A stretch of 64,000 nucleotides of DNA, taken from positions 199,099 to 263,098 of the forward strand of contig NZ_VITR01000004.1 of assembly GCF_007827955.1 (NCBI RefSeq). Direction: 5' to 3'. The stretch's first letter is position 1, and the number at the start of each line of letters is the position of its first letter. Of the stretch, positions 38,870 through 47,681 are shown one piece after another. This DNA comes from Nitrospirillum pindoramense. GTDB taxonomy: Bacteria; Pseudomonadota; Alphaproteobacteria; Azospirillales; Azospirillaceae. The notes beneath the pieces are model-generated. The model saw nothing but the letters and a program-made list of their open reading frames with translations, was not told the DNA's origin and did not search any database. The translations under genes were made by a program, and so were the position numbers.

Positions 38870-40252
38870 TCAGCGCCCCCCCTTCCCCGAGTCCAAAACC
38901 TCCATGGGATCCAACACCTTATTGCCGGGCGCCCGCACCTCGAAGTGCAACTGCGGGCTGGTCACGTTTCCGGTCGCCCCCACGGTGCCGATGCGCTGCC
39001 CCCGCGCCACCTTGGCCCCCGCCTCCACCATGATCTGGTCCAGCTGGGCGTAGGCGGTGACCAGGCCATCGGCGTGCTGGATCAGGACCAGGTTGCCGAA
39101 GCCGCGCAACTGGTTGCCGGCGTATTTGACGACACCGGCATCGGCCGCCACCACCGGCGTACCGGTGGGGGCCGCGATATTGATGCCATCGTTGTACTGG
39201 CCGCCCGGCTTGGGCCCATGGGTGGAGATGACCTGACCCGTCACCGGCCACAGGAACCGCGCACCCGACTTGGGCGTGGGCGCTGGCGCCTCGGGGGCGG
39301 ACGGTACCGCCGGCACCGCCGCAACCACGGCCGGCGGGGCCGCAGCCCCCGGGGCACGGGTCGGCGCCGGGGGGGTGGCTGGTGGAGCGGCGGCCGACGG
39401 CGTGTCCGTGGGCTCGGACGAAGCGCCCGGGGTGACAGGCGCCCAGCGGGCGGCCGGCGCCGCTGTCGCGCCAGGCGGAATAGCCGCCCCCGTGCTGCCG
39501 GTGGGAAGCGGTGCCGATGACGGCGCCGAAGCCTGTGGGGAGGACAAGACCTGGCTTTCCACCGTCCGCCGGGGGGCGGCGGTGACCGGGGGAGGCGCCG
39601 TTGCCGACGGGGGCGCCACCGTCACCGGCGCGCGGCCCGCCGTCGTCACACCCGGCCGGGGGGCCGCCACCGGCGGCGGCGCTTCGGCCACCACCGGTGC
39701 ATTCCCCGGTGGCGTCCAGCCTGGCGTGGCCCCGGAATGCGGCAGGTTCAGCGTCTGCCCCACGCGCAGCAGGTAGGGAGGCCCCAGATTGTTGAGCCGC
39801 GCCAACTCGTTGCTGTCCACGTTGAAGGTGCGGGCGATGCCATAAAGGGTGTCGCCCGGCTTGATCACGTAGGTATGCGGCGTGGGCACCACCAGCCGCT
39901 GCCCCGGCGTCACGGTATAGGGCGGTTGAAGGTGGTTCTCATCGATCAGGTCGCGCAGGGGCACGTTATAGCGCTTGGCGACGTCATAGATCGTCTCGCC
40001 CTTGGAGACGAAGATGACGTTGGATGGTGTGGGCGGCGGCGTGACCACGGGCGCCGGCGGCTCAGACCGGGTAGCGCAGGCGGACAAGCCGAGCGCCAGG
40101 GCACCCACGAGGGCGCCCCGCATCATCAGCCGGGACAGGCCCGGCGCGGCGGCGGAAACCGGAGCATCAACGGCCTCGGCCGCGAAGGCGGCGACTGTCG
40201 TCGGGCGGAAAATCGTCAAGGCCATCGCACTTTTTCGTTCGAGGTAAGGCAT
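38870..40252 (-). CDS. Lipoprotein with two LysM domains and an M23 peptidase domain (NlpD/EnvC-like)
   Basis: The start at ATG 40252 overlaps the pcm stop by one base (TGATG); this gives 460 residues. The ATGs at 40225 and 40126 are alternatives. A lipobox-like GALALGLSAC lies about 50 residues in. Two LysM peptidoglycan-binding repeats follow (VSKGETIYDVAKRYNVP and VIKPGDTLYGIARTFNVD), then a long Pro/Ala/Thr linker and an M23/LytM domain with NDGINIAAPTGTPVVAADAGVVKYAG and LHFEVRAPG. The usual metal ligand H in HxxxD reads NDGINI here, as in NlpD-type activators, so it probably activates amidases rather than cuts peptidoglycan. It ends the surE-pcm operon. Confidence 0.88.
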   Translation of the reverse strand: MPYLERKSAMALTIFRPTTVAAFAAEAVDAPVSAAAPGLSRLMMRGALVGALALGLSACATRSEPPAPVVTPPPTPSNVIFVSKGETIYDVAKRYNVPLRDLIDENHLQPPYTVTPGQRLVVPTPHTYVIKPGDTLYGIARTFNVDSNELARLNNLGPPYLLRVGQTLNLPHSGATPGWTPPGNAPVVAEAPPPVAAPRPGVTTAGRAPVTVAPPSATAPPPVTAAPRRTVESQVLSSPQASAPSSAPLPTGSTGAAIPPGATAAPAARWAPVTPGASSEPTDTPSAAAPPATPPAPTRAPGAAAPPAVVAAVPAVPSAPEAPAPTPKSGARFLWPVTGQVISTHGPKPGGQYNDGINIAAPTGTPVVAADAGVVKYAGNQLRGFGNLVLIQHADGLVTAYAQLDQIMVEAGAKVARGQRIGTVGATGNVTSPQLHFEVRAPGNKVLDPMEVLDSGKGGR

Positions 40253-40986
40253 CACGCCCGCTGATGGATTACGTCGGAAAAGTCGGGCGGAATTAGGGCC
40301 GGCGGCATAGTCCCTGGCATCCCCCCGGTCGACACCGCGGCACCCGGTTCGGCCGGAACCTCCGGCAACAGCGGAACGAACCGAACCGGCCACAGCTGCT
40401 CCCGCTCCACCCCGGCCTCCGTCTTACGCAGGCGCACGACATGCAGGCTGCGCCGGTCGGGCCCCAAGGGTATGACCATGATGCCCCCCACCGCAAGCTG
40501 GTCCATCAGGTCCGGCGGCGGGTCCATGCCGCCGCCCGCCGTGACCAGGATGCGCTCGAAGGGTGCCGCCTGGGGCCACCCGCGCATGCCGTCGGCATGG
40601 CGCGCGGTGATATTATGCAGGCGCAGGGCCTGGAACCGCGACTCCGCCTCCGCCAACAGGGGGCGGTGACGTTCGATGGTGTAAACCCGGCGGGCCATCT
40701 TTGCCAGCACCGCCGCCTGGTAGCCGGATCCGGTGCCGATCTCCAGCACCTTCAGGCGATCGTTCAGGTGCAGGGCCTGGGTCATCAGGCCGACCACCAT
40801 GGGCTGGCTGATGGTCTGGCCGTGACCGATGGGCAACGCCGTGTCCTCATAGGCCTGGTCGTGGAAGGTCGGGGGCACGAACACCTCCCGCGGGATCAGC
40901 TCCATGGCGCGCAAAACATCTGTGCTGTTCACGCCATTGCGGCGCAACAGCATCAACAGACGGATCTTGCGCGCGGCGCTGCTCAC
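40252..40986 (-). CDS. pcm: Protein-L-isoaspartate O-methyltransferase
   Basis: Pcm methylates L-isoaspartyl residues with S-adenosylmethionine to repair aged proteins. I start at GTG 40986, which overlaps the surE stop as GTGA, giving 244 residues; the longer frame to 41316 only shadows surE. Motifs: FVPPTFHDQAYEDTALPIGHGQTISQP, SAM motif I VLEIGTGSGYQAAVLA, and the C-terminal LGPDRRSLHVVR region. The last ~25 residues are a Pro-rich extension. The surE-pcm pairing is widely conserved. Confidence 0.95.
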   Translation of the reverse strand: MSSAARKIRLLMLLRRNGVNSTDVLRAMELIPREVFVPPTFHDQAYEDTALPIGHGQTISQPMVVGLMTQALHLNDRLKVLEIGTGSGYQAAVLAKMARRVYTIERHRPLLAEAESRFQALRLHNITARHADGMRGWPQAAPFERILVTAGGGMDPPPDLMDQLAVGGIMVIPLGPDRRSLHVVRLRKTEAGVEREQLWPVRFVPLLPEVPAEPGAAVSTGGMPGTMPPALIPPDFSDVIHQRA

Positions 40987-41738
40987 CCGAATACCCCCTC
41001 CAGCCGCTTCAAGGTCTCGTAGTGCGTCAGGTCGAGATGGATCGGCGTGACGGAAATGCCGCCCAGCGCCTCGACCACATGGACGTCCGTGTCTTCCGGC
41101 ACCTGGTCCAGTCCCCGGGCGGCGCCGATCCAGAAATAGGGCCGGCCGCGCGGGTCCGTGCGCTCGAACAAATCGTCCCCGGCCTTGCGGTTGGCATGGC
41201 GGACGACATGGATGCCGGCCACCGTATCTGGCTCCACGGCCGGGAAGTTCACGTTCAGCAGCACATGGCGGGGCCAGGCGACCGCCAACCCCTTGCGCAC
41301 CACCTCCGGCCCCCACCGCTCAGCCGTCGCCCAGTCCGGGTCCCGGCCATCGCGCAGGCGCAGGCTGAAGGCGAAGGCGCGAACGCCCAGCAAGGTCGCC
41401 TCCATGGCGGCGGCGACGGTGCCGGAATAGGTCACGTCCTCGCCCAGGTTCTGCCCATGGTTGACGCCGGACAGCACCACATCCGGCCGATGATCCGCCA
41501 TAAGGTGGTTCACGGCCAGCAGGACGCAGTCGGTGGGCGTGCCGTCCACGGTGTAGCGCCGGTCGGCCAGGCGCTTCATCCGCAGGGGACGGTGGATGGT
41601 CAGCGAATGGCTGGCGGCGGACTGCTCCGCATCCGGCGCCACCACCCAGACATCGTCGGTCAGCTGTCGCGCGATGCGTTCCAGCGCCGCCAGACCGGGG
41701 GCGTGGATACCATCATCGTTGCTGATGAGGATGCGCAA
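40983..41738 (-). CDS. surE: 5'/3'-nucleotidase, survival protein SurE
   Basis: SurE hydrolyses nucleoside monophosphates using a divalent metal. The family starts with xRILxSNDDGIHAPGL, and TTG 41738 gives exactly this start (251 residues) with GGAAGG 7 bp upstream; the ATG at 41768 and GTG at 41786 are alternatives that extend into serS. Metal-site and active-site segments: ISNDDGIHAPG, VVAPDAEQSAASHSLT and LSGVNHGQNLGEDVTYSGTV. It lies between serS and pcm in an apparent leftward operon. Confidence 0.95.
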   Translation of the reverse strand: MRILISNDDGIHAPGLAALERIARQLTDDVWVVAPDAEQSAASHSLTIHRPLRMKRLADRRYTVDGTPTDCVLLAVNHLMADHRPDVVLSGVNHGQNLGEDVTYSGTVAAAMEATLLGVRAFAFSLRLRDGRDPDWATAERWGPEVVRKGLAVAWPRHVLLNVNFPAVEPDTVAGIHVVRHANRKAGDDLFERTDPRGRPYFWIGAARGLDQVPEDTDVHVVEALGGISVTPIHLDLTHYETLKRLEGVFG

Positions 41739-41778
41739 GGGGCGGCCTTCCGCCCCCGGGGCCCGCATCGGCGCGCCC

Positions 41779-43050
41779 TCAGCCACGGACGATACGCTCC
41801 AGCCCGTTCATGTAGGGCACCAGGACATCCGGCACGCGGATGGACCCATCGGCCTCCTGGTAGTTCTCCATCACCGCCAGCAGGGCGCGGCCCACGGCCA
41901 CGCCCGAGCCGTTCAAGGTGTGGACGAACTGGGTGTTCTTGTCGCCCTTGTGGCGCCAACGGGCCTTCATGCGACGGGCCTGGAAGTCCCCGCAGTTGGA
42001 GCAGCTGCTGATTTCCCGGTACATGTTTTGGCCCGGCAGCCACACCTCAATGTCGTAGGTCTTGGAGGCGCTGAAGCCCATGTCGCCGGTGCACAGGGTG
42101 ACCGTGCGGAACGGCAGGCCCAGGCGCTTCAGCACCGTCTCCGCCGCCTCGGTCATGCGCTCATGCTCCGCGGCCGACTGGTCGGGCGTGGTCACGCTGA
42201 CCATTTCCACCTTGTAGAACTGGTGCTGGCGTATCATGCCGCGCGTGTCGCGACCGGCGGCACCCGCCTCGGCGCGGAAGCAGGGCGTGCGCGCTGTCAT
42301 GCGCAGCGGCAGCTCCTCGGCATCCAGGATGCTGTCGGCCACCAGGTTGGTCAGCGGCACCTCGGCCGTGGGAATCAGCCAATGCCCGGTGTTGGTCTGG
42401 AACAGATCCTCGGCGAACTTGGGCAGCTGCCCGGTGCCGAAGGCGGCCTCGTCCCGCACCATCAGCGGCGGCGACACCTCGGTATAGCCGAACTCGCGCG
42501 TATGGGTGTCCAGCATAAAGTCGCCCAGCGCGCGCTCCAGCCGGGCCAGCGGACCTTTCAGGACGGTGAAACGGGCGCCCGACAGCTTGGCGGCGCCCCC
42601 AAAGTCCATGAAGCCCAGCGCCTCGCCCAGGTCGAAATGCTCCTTGGCGTTTTCGATCACCGGCGGCGTGCCGACGCGGTGGCGCTCCACATTGTCGTGC
42701 TCGTCCTTGCCCTGCGGCACGTCAGCGGCCGGCAGGTTGGGGATGGTCGACAGCAGGCGGTCCAGCTCCTCCGACAGCGCCTTTTCGATCGCCTCGGCCT
42801 CCGCCATGCGGTCCTTCAGGCCGGCAACCTCGTCCATCAGCGGCTGGGCGTCCTTGCCGTCCTTCTTATAGGCGCCGATCAGCTTCGACGCCTCGTTACG
42901 GCGGGCCTGCATGTCCTGAAGCGCCGTCTGGGCCGCGCGGCGGCGGGCGTCCAGGTCCAGCACGACGGCGGACTGGGGCGGCAACCCGCGGCGGGCCAGG
43001 CCGCCGTCAAAGGCTTCGGGATTGTCGCGGAGAACGCGGAGGTCATGCAT
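41779..43050 (-). CDS. serS: Seryl-tRNA synthetase
   Basis: SerS charges tRNA-Ser and tRNA-Sec with serine. The 423-residue protein has the N-terminal coiled-coil tRNA-binding arm (about 30-105) and the class II catalytic core with motif 2 ([24 protein letters not shown]) and motif 3 ([19 protein letters not shown]). It lies downstream of tatC and upstream of surE, an order typical of alphaproteobacteria. Confidence 0.97.
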   Translation of the reverse strand: MHDLRVLRDNPEAFDGGLARRGLPPQSAVVLDLDARRRAAQTALQDMQARRNEASKLIGAYKKDGKDAQPLMDEVAGLKDRMAEAEAIEKALSEELDRLLSTIPNLPAADVPQGKDEHDNVERHRVGTPPVIENAKEHFDLGEALGFMDFGGAAKLSGARFTVLKGPLARLERALGDFMLDTHTREFGYTEVSPPLMVRDEAAFGTGQLPKFAEDLFQTNTGHWLIPTAEVPLTNLVADSILDAEELPLRMTARTPCFRAEAGAAGRDTRGMIRQHQFYKVEMVSVTTPDQSAAEHERMTEAAETVLKRLGLPFRTVTLCTGDMGFSASKTYDIEVWLPGQNMYREISSCSNCGDFQARRMKARWRHKGDKNTQFVHTLNGSGVAVGRALLAVMENYQEADGSIRVPDVLVPYMNGLERIVRG

Positions 43051-43163
43051 GGCAGGCTTCTTGGAAGACGGTTAGACGTTGGTCACCGACTTATAAGCGG
43101 GAAGCCCTACCGGGGTCCAGCCCGCCCCGCCATTTTAGCCCCACCCCGGCGTCACGCCCGGCA

Positions 43164-43997
43164 TCAGCCGGGCGTGCCCTCGCCGTTCGCGGCCTTCTCC
43201 GCCGCCTCCGCCTTCGCCAGCTCCCGCGCCCGGCTGCGTTCGATGCGCCGGGCGGCGAATACGGACACCTCGTAAAGCACGATCATGGGGGCCGCCAGCG
43301 TGGTCTGGCTGATGGGGTCGGGCGGCGTCAAAATAGCGGCCAGCACGAAGATCAGCACGATGGCATAGCGGCGCTTGGACGCCAGCTGGTCGGCGGTGAG
43401 AATACCGACGCGCACCAGCAGGCTGAGCAGCACCGGCATCTGGAAGGCGATTCCGAAGGCGAAGATCAGTGACATGGCGAACGACAGGTATTGTTCCACC
43501 CGCGTCTCGGCCACGATGGGAACAACCCCTGCCCCGCCCCTCTGCTCAAAGCTGAGGAAGAAGCTGAGCGCCGTGGGCATCACGAAGAAATAAACCATGC
43601 AGGTGCCGAGCAGAAACAGCACCGGCGTCGCCAATAGGAAGGGCAGGAAAGCCTTGCGCTCATGCTTGTACAGGCCGGGTGCCACGAACTTCCAGATCTG
43701 CTGGGCAATGATGGGGAAGGCGATCAGCGCCGCCGCCCACAAGGACACCTTCACGTAGGTGAAGAAGGCCTCGGTGGGCGCGGTGAAGATCAGCTTATGC
43801 TCTGGCGCATGTTCACCCCACGCCTTGACCATGGGGACCAGCAGCCAGCCGTAGATGCGGGCGGCGAACTGGTAGCAGACCAGGAACGCGACCAGCAGCG
43901 CCGATATGGAGATGATCAGGCGGTTGCGCAGCTCGATCAAATGATCCAGCAGCGGCATGCGCGAGGCGTCGATTTCGTCTTGGGTGGGGTCGGCCAT
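43164..43997 (-). CDS. tatC: Sec-independent protein translocase TatC
   Basis: TatC is the six-helix receptor for twin-arginine signal peptides. The 277-residue protein starts with MPLLDHLIELRNRL after a short acidic leader, has TAPTEAFFTYVKVSLW and FAFGIAFQMPVLL, and ends with a charged Ala/Glu tail. It lies 15 bp after tatB. The DUF1501 protein encoded at 56.3 kb is a likely client, given its RR signal. Confidence 0.97.
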   Translation of the reverse strand: MADPTQDEIDASRMPLLDHLIELRNRLIISISALLVAFLVCYQFAARIYGWLLVPMVKAWGEHAPEHKLIFTAPTEAFFTYVKVSLWAAALIAFPIIAQQIWKFVAPGLYKHERKAFLPFLLATPVLFLLGTCMVYFFVMPTALSFFLSFEQRGGAGVVPIVAETRVEQYLSFAMSLIFAFGIAFQMPVLLSLLVRVGILTADQLASKRRYAIVLIFVLAAILTPPDPISQTTLAAPMIVLYEVSVFAARRIERSRARELAKAEAAEKAANGEGTPG

Positions 43998-44012
43998 GGG
44001 GCGCTGGCCCTA

Positions 44013-44564
44013 TCAGGGTTTGGTCGGGACCGGCGCCTCAGCGCCAGCGGGATCGGCATGCGTCACCGGGAGCGGCGTCACCGGCACGGGCTCGGCCGCC
44101 GCCTCGGGCGTCGTTTCCGGCAGGATCAGGGGCATGGCGGGGGAGCCAATGGCCGGCAATTCAGGGGCCGGCAGTCCGGATTCGGCAGGCTTGACCTCAG
44201 GATGGTCCTCGACCGTGCCAGACTCCGGCGCCGTGGTCGGCGCGGGCGAGACTTCGGTCGCCGTCAGCGACGCCGTGGGGTTGATCTCCAACGCCTGGCG
44301 CACGCTGTCGGTGGGGTCCACCATCTTGGTGACCTCGGCCGTCAGGTCGAACTGCGCCACCTTCTGGGCCTGCTTGCGCAGATCCTCCAGCTCCGCCTGA
44401 CGCACCATGTCATCCAGGTGGGACTGGAAGTCACGGGCCAGCAGGCGCGCCTTGCGCATCCATTTGCCCGCCGTGTAAAGCGCGACCGGCAGGTCCTTGG
44501 GCCCGATGACGACCAGCGCCACCACCCCGATGAGCGCGAGTTCGGACCATGCGATGTCGAACAT
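44013..44564 (-). CDS. tatB: Sec-independent protein translocase TatB
   Basis: TatB forms the substrate-receptor complex with TatC. It starts MFDIAWSELALIGVVALVVIGP with a single N-terminal helix, then an amphipathic helix (KDLPVALYTAGKWMRKARLLARDF) and a long acidic, Pro/Ala-rich C-terminal tail. At 183 residues it is on the long side because of the tail. The FDIxxxEL start distinguishes TatB from TatA. Confidence 0.95.
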   Translation of the reverse strand: MFDIAWSELALIGVVALVVIGPKDLPVALYTAGKWMRKARLLARDFQSHLDDMVRQAELEDLRKQAQKVAQFDLTAEVTKMVDPTDSVRQALEINPTASLTATEVSPAPTTAPESGTVEDHPEVKPAESGLPAPELPAIGSPAMPLILPETTPEAAAEPVPVTPLPVTHADPAGAEAPVPTKP

Positions 44565-44694
44565 GGACGGCGAGCCTTATTCCCGACAATTCCCCAGATC
44601 GGCCGAACACGTCCCAGGGCGCTGACGCACCCCGGTCGTTCGGCACGACGCATCCGCTTACGCGCGACCGGGTCCAGGCCCGGCCGCCGCCGGC

Positions 44695-44922
44695 TCAGCC
44701 CTTGGAAACGGTATCCTTGGGCGCGGCGGTCGTCGAGGCGTCCGTGTGGCCATCGATCGAGCGGGGCGCAGAGGCGCCGCCTTCTTCCTGTTCGTTCAGG
44801 CCGGCCTTGAAGTTCTTAATGCCCTTGCCGAAGTCGCCCATCATGCGGGGCAGACGGTTGCCGAACAGCAGCAGAGCGATGAAAAGAACGATCAGCCAAT
44901 GCCAAATGCTGAAAGAGCCCAT
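44695..44922 (-). CDS. tatA: Sec-independent protein translocase TatA
   Basis: TatA oligomers form the translocation pore. From ATG 44922 the protein has 75 residues ([21 protein letters not shown]), with the amphipathic helix [21 protein letters not shown] and an acidic tail. The open frame to 44985 adds 21 residues before the TatA start and is rejected. It is the first gene of the tatABC-serS-surE-pcm run; 130 bp separate it from tatB. Confidence 0.95.
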   Translation of the reverse strand: MGSFSIWHWLIVLFIALLLFGNRLPRMMGDFGKGIKNFKAGLNEQEEGGASAPRSIDGHTDASTTAAPKDTVSKG

Positions 44923-45085
44923 GGGTGGGTCCCGTGTCCTGAATAAGGTGTGAGGTCGATACCGACGCCCGTTAAGGCGCGGCACTATGGCATGGCGGCG
45001 CCGCCCGCCGCAATGCCTGCCCCATACATAGGGATAAGGAGTGCTGGATGTAAGATGCCGCCGCGGAACCGGTCATACCGTCGCA

Positions 45086-45490
45086 TCAGCGCCAGGCCCA
45101 GCGGTCACCGGATTGAGTCACATAGCGATCAACGACATAACGCCAGGGAATGATGACCCAGTAAATGGCACCAAGGCCCACCGCAAAGATGTTTGCCGCC
45201 ATGCCATCGTCGATGGGACCGGACATCCAGGCCGGCAGCGCCACCCGCGCCAGCCAGATCATCTTCCATGTCAGTTCGAACATCAGCAGGGGCAGCATCT
45301 GCAGCGGATAGCGCACGCCCAGCAGGCACAGCACCGTCAACGCCCCCAACATGCAACGGACCACGCCCTGGTTGAAGCTCCAGTCCACCGACGGGTCCAG
45401 GATCTCGGGCCAGGTCAAGCCCCCCATGCCCACCGCGATCAACAGATAGCCCGCCCGTAACAGATAAAGCCGAAACACCGATATCGTCAT
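45086..45490 (-). CDS. Membrane protein of unknown function (third gene of the arsR operon)
   Basis: The 134-residue protein has four probable transmembrane helices (about 7-25, 45-60, 65-82, 98-117) with conserved-looking WPEIL, MLPLLMFELTWKMIWL and YWVIIPWRYV segments. I do not recognise a named family. It lies 36 bp after an 85-residue membrane protein, itself 25 bp after an ArsR-type repressor, all on one strand. The grouping suggests a membrane function controlled by the repressor. Confidence 0.72.
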   Translation of the reverse strand: MTISVFRLYLLRAGYLLIAVGMGGLTWPEILDPSVDWSFNQGVVRCMLGALTVLCLLGVRYPLQMLPLLMFELTWKMIWLARVALPAWMSGPIDDGMAANIFAVGLGAIYWVIIPWRYVVDRYVTQSGDRWAWR

Positions 45491-45526
45491 TTCCCCACCC
45501 CGTTTTGATACGTCCGACGAGCGGCC

Positions 45527-45784
45527 CTATTCCACTTGCTTCAGGATGCGCTCCACCGCCGCCAGGCTGGTGGCCAGCTTGGCCATGTCGCCCTTCAGCG
45601 CCGCCAAGGCGGCCTGCGTTTCGGTTTGCGCCGCGATCGCCCGCTCGGCCAGGGCGCGGTAGCCGGCCTCTGTCTCCAGCTTGGCGCGGGCCGCCACGGC
45701 GGCCGAGAAGTACTTGAAACCGAAGATCAGCACGAAGGTGCCGAAGAACAGCAGCAAGGTGAGCAGATAGATGCTGGGCGACAT
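45527..45784 (-). CDS. Small membrane protein with coiled-coil tail (second gene of the arsR operon)
   Basis: The 85-residue protein has one N-terminal transmembrane helix (IYLLTLLLFFGTFVLIFGF) and a heptad-like helical tail (AERAIAAQTETQAALAALKGDMAKLATSLAAVERIL), probably cytoplasmic or periplasmic and oligomeric. I recognise no family. It lies between the repressor and the four-helix membrane protein with short spacings, so the two membrane proteins may work together. Confidence 0.7.
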   Translation of the reverse strand: MSPSIYLLTLLLFFGTFVLIFGFKYFSAAVAARAKLETEAGYRALAERAIAAQTETQAALAALKGDMAKLATSLAAVERILKQVE

Positions 45785-45809
45785 TCTCTAACCCCTCTGA
45801 TTCAAAACA

Positions 45810-46130
45810 CTACTCGGACCTGGCGCTGAGCGTCGCCGCCGCCTGGACCAGCAGGTCAGGCGTGAGTTCCACCGCGAAATCCGCCACCGCGAAGAAGTTC
45901 AGCGCCTTGCCGTCCGGCGACAGTTCCATCTGGCTGGTGACCAGCCCGGCCTCTTCCAGCTTCTGCAGGTGCAGGTGCAGCAGGGGGCGACTGATGCCGA
46001 CCTGTCGCGCCAGTTGGCTGACATAGCTGCGCCCCTCCGCTTTGAGCGTGGCCATGATCCGCAGCCGGTGCGGGTTGGCCAGCGCCGACAGCATCGTCAG
46101 CAGGTCGTCTCCGGAAATGGACAAGCGCAA
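45810..46130 (-). CDS. ArsR-family winged-helix transcriptional repressor
   Basis: The real protein is the last ~106 residues of a longer open frame whose upstream part only shadows trmFO on the other strand. The core LLTMLSALANPHRLRIMATLKAEG, then YVSQLARQVGISRPLLHLHLQKLEEAGLV, is a winged helix of the ArsR/MarR-like class. No metal-binding cysteines are visible. The start is probably TTG 46130 or 46124; neither has a strong Shine-Dalgarno. A TGTCAG-N6-CTGACA palindrome lies 16-33 bp upstream, a likely autoregulatory operator. It heads an operon with two small membrane proteins. Confidence 0.8.
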   Translation of the reverse strand: MRLSISGDDLLTMLSALANPHRLRIMATLKAEGRSYVSQLARQVGISRPLLHLHLQKLEEAGLVTSQMELSPDGKALNFFAVADFAVELTPDLLVQAAATLSARSE

Positions 46131-46141
46131 GCCCCATCGAT

Positions 46142-46171
46142 CATGTGTCAGTAAAATCTGACATGTGTCAG
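46142..46171. promoter_or_regulatory. Candidate operator of the ArsR-type repressor
   Basis: A perfect inverted repeat TGTCAG (46146-46151), TAAAAT, CTGACA (46158-46163) is combined with two direct copies of CATGTGTCAG starting exactly 20 bp apart (46142 and 46162). This places the half-sites on one DNA face. It lies just upstream of the repressor start and about 100 bp before trmFO, so it could also affect trmFO. Confidence 0.7.
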
Positions 46172-46268
46172 GAAATTGCAAGAGGTTTCCCCAGGGGCTT
46201 GACGGATGGCGCCGGCTGGCGTCTTTGGCCCCACGCGGTTTCGGTTTTGTTGAAAACAAGGTTTGGTC

Positions 46269-47642
46269 ATGAGCGACACCCCCATATCCACGAACGCCAA
46301 CGGCCCTGTGCATGTCATCGGCGGCGGCATGGCCGGCAGCGAGGCCGCCTGGCAGCTGGTCCAGGCGGGGGTGCCGGTGGTGGTGCATGAGATGCGGCCC
46401 GTGCGGGGGACGGAGGCACACCAGACCGAGCATTTCGCCGAGCTGGTCTGCTCCAACTCCTTCCGTTCCGATGATCATGAGTACAACGCCGTGGGGCTGC
46501 TGCACGAAGAGATGCGGCGCTGCGGTTCCCTCATCCTGGCATGCGCGGATGAGCATAAGGTGCCGGCCGGCGGCGCGCTGGCCGTGGACCGCGACGCCTT
46601 CGCCCAGGCGGTGACGGCCAGGCTGACCGCCCACCCGCTGGTGACCGTGGTGCGGGACGAGGTCGCGGGCCTTCCGCCGGAGGAGTGGGACAGCGTCATC
46701 GTCGCCACCGGCCCCCTCACCTCGCCCGCGCTGGCCGCCGCCGTCCTCGAACTGACGGGCGAGGCGCAGCTGTCGTTCTTCGACGCCATCGCCCCCATCG
46801 TCCATTTCGACAGCATCGATCTGAGCCGCGCCTGGTTCCAGTCGCGCTATGACAAGGTGGGACCCGGCGGCACGGGCAAGGATTATATCAACTGCGCCAT
46901 GGACAAGGCGCAGTACGAGGCCTTCATCCAGGCCCTGATCGACGCGCCCAAGACCGAGTTCAAGGAATGGGAGAAGGACACGCCGTATTTCGAGGGCTGC
47001 CTGCCCATCGAGGTCATGGCTGAGCGGGGCCTGGACACCCTGCGCTATGGTCCCATGAAGCCGGTGGGCCTGACCAACCCGCATGACGAGCGCCGGCCCT
47101 ATGCCGTCGTCCAGCTGCGCCAGGACAACGCCCTGGGCACGCTTTACAATCTGGTCGGCTTCCAGACCAAGATGAAGTATGCCGACCAGACGCGGGTGTT
47201 CCGCATGATACCGGGGCTGGAGAACGCGGAGTTCGCGCGCCTGGGCGGCCTGCACCGCAACACCTTCCTTAACAGCCCCCGCCTGCTGGACCCGACCCTG
47301 AGGCTGAAGGCGGCACCCCGTCTGCGCTTCGCCGGGCAGATCACCGGCTGCGAAGGCTATGTGGAAAGCGCCTCGGTCGGGCTGATGGCCGGCCGCCTTG
47401 CCGCCGCCGAGCGTCTGGGCCGCTCCGCGGTTCCCCCGCCCGTCACCACCGCCCTGGGCGCCCTGCTGGGCCACATCACCGGCGGGGCGGAGGCTGAGAC
47501 CTTCCAGCCCATGAACGTGAACTTCGGCCTGTTCCCCCCGCCCACCGAGCGCGATGCCCGCGGCCGGGAGCTGCGTGGCAAGGAGCGGAAGCTGGCTTAT
47601 ACCCGGCGCGCTCTGGCCGATCTGGCCGCGTGGCTGGGGTAG
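46269..47642 (+). CDS. trmFO: Folate-dependent tRNA (uracil-54-C5)-methyltransferase TrmFO
   Basis: TrmFO makes 5-methyluridine at position 54 of tRNA using methylene-tetrahydrofolate and FAD. The 457-residue protein has the N-terminal FAD loop [15 protein letters not shown], the [10 protein letters not shown] segment with a conserved cysteine, [16 protein letters not shown] with the second, and the C-terminal [26 protein letters not shown]. The start ATG 46269 has AAGG at good distance; the TTG six bases earlier is less likely. It is divergent from the arsR operon. Confidence 0.95.
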   Translation: MSDTPISTNANGPVHVIGGGMAGSEAAWQLVQAGVPVVVHEMRPVRGTEAHQTEHFAELVCSNSFRSDDHEYNAVGLLHEEMRRCGSLILACADEHKVPAGGALAVDRDAFAQAVTARLTAHPLVTVVRDEVAGLPPEEWDSVIVATGPLTSPALAAAVLELTGEAQLSFFDAIAPIVHFDSIDLSRAWFQSRYDKVGPGGTGKDYINCAMDKAQYEAFIQALIDAPKTEFKEWEKDTPYFEGCLPIEVMAERGLDTLRYGPMKPVGLTNPHDERRPYAVVQLRQDNALGTLYNLVGFQTKMKYADQTRVFRMIPGLENAEFARLGGLHRNTFLNSPRLLDPTLRLKAAPRLRFAGQITGCEGYVESASVGLMAGRLAAAERLGRSAVPPPVTTALGALLGHITGGAEAETFQPMNVNFGLFPPPTERDARGRELRGKERKLAYTRRALADLAAWLG

Positions 47643-47681
47643 GCAGTTATTGGTCGCCTCAGGCGCTGGCTGCTTTGATCC

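Noticed and set aside
46131-47474. The N-terminal part of the long frame that ends in the ArsR-type regulator
   Set aside because: It is antisense to trmFO and unlike any domain; only the last ~106 residues form a winged helix.
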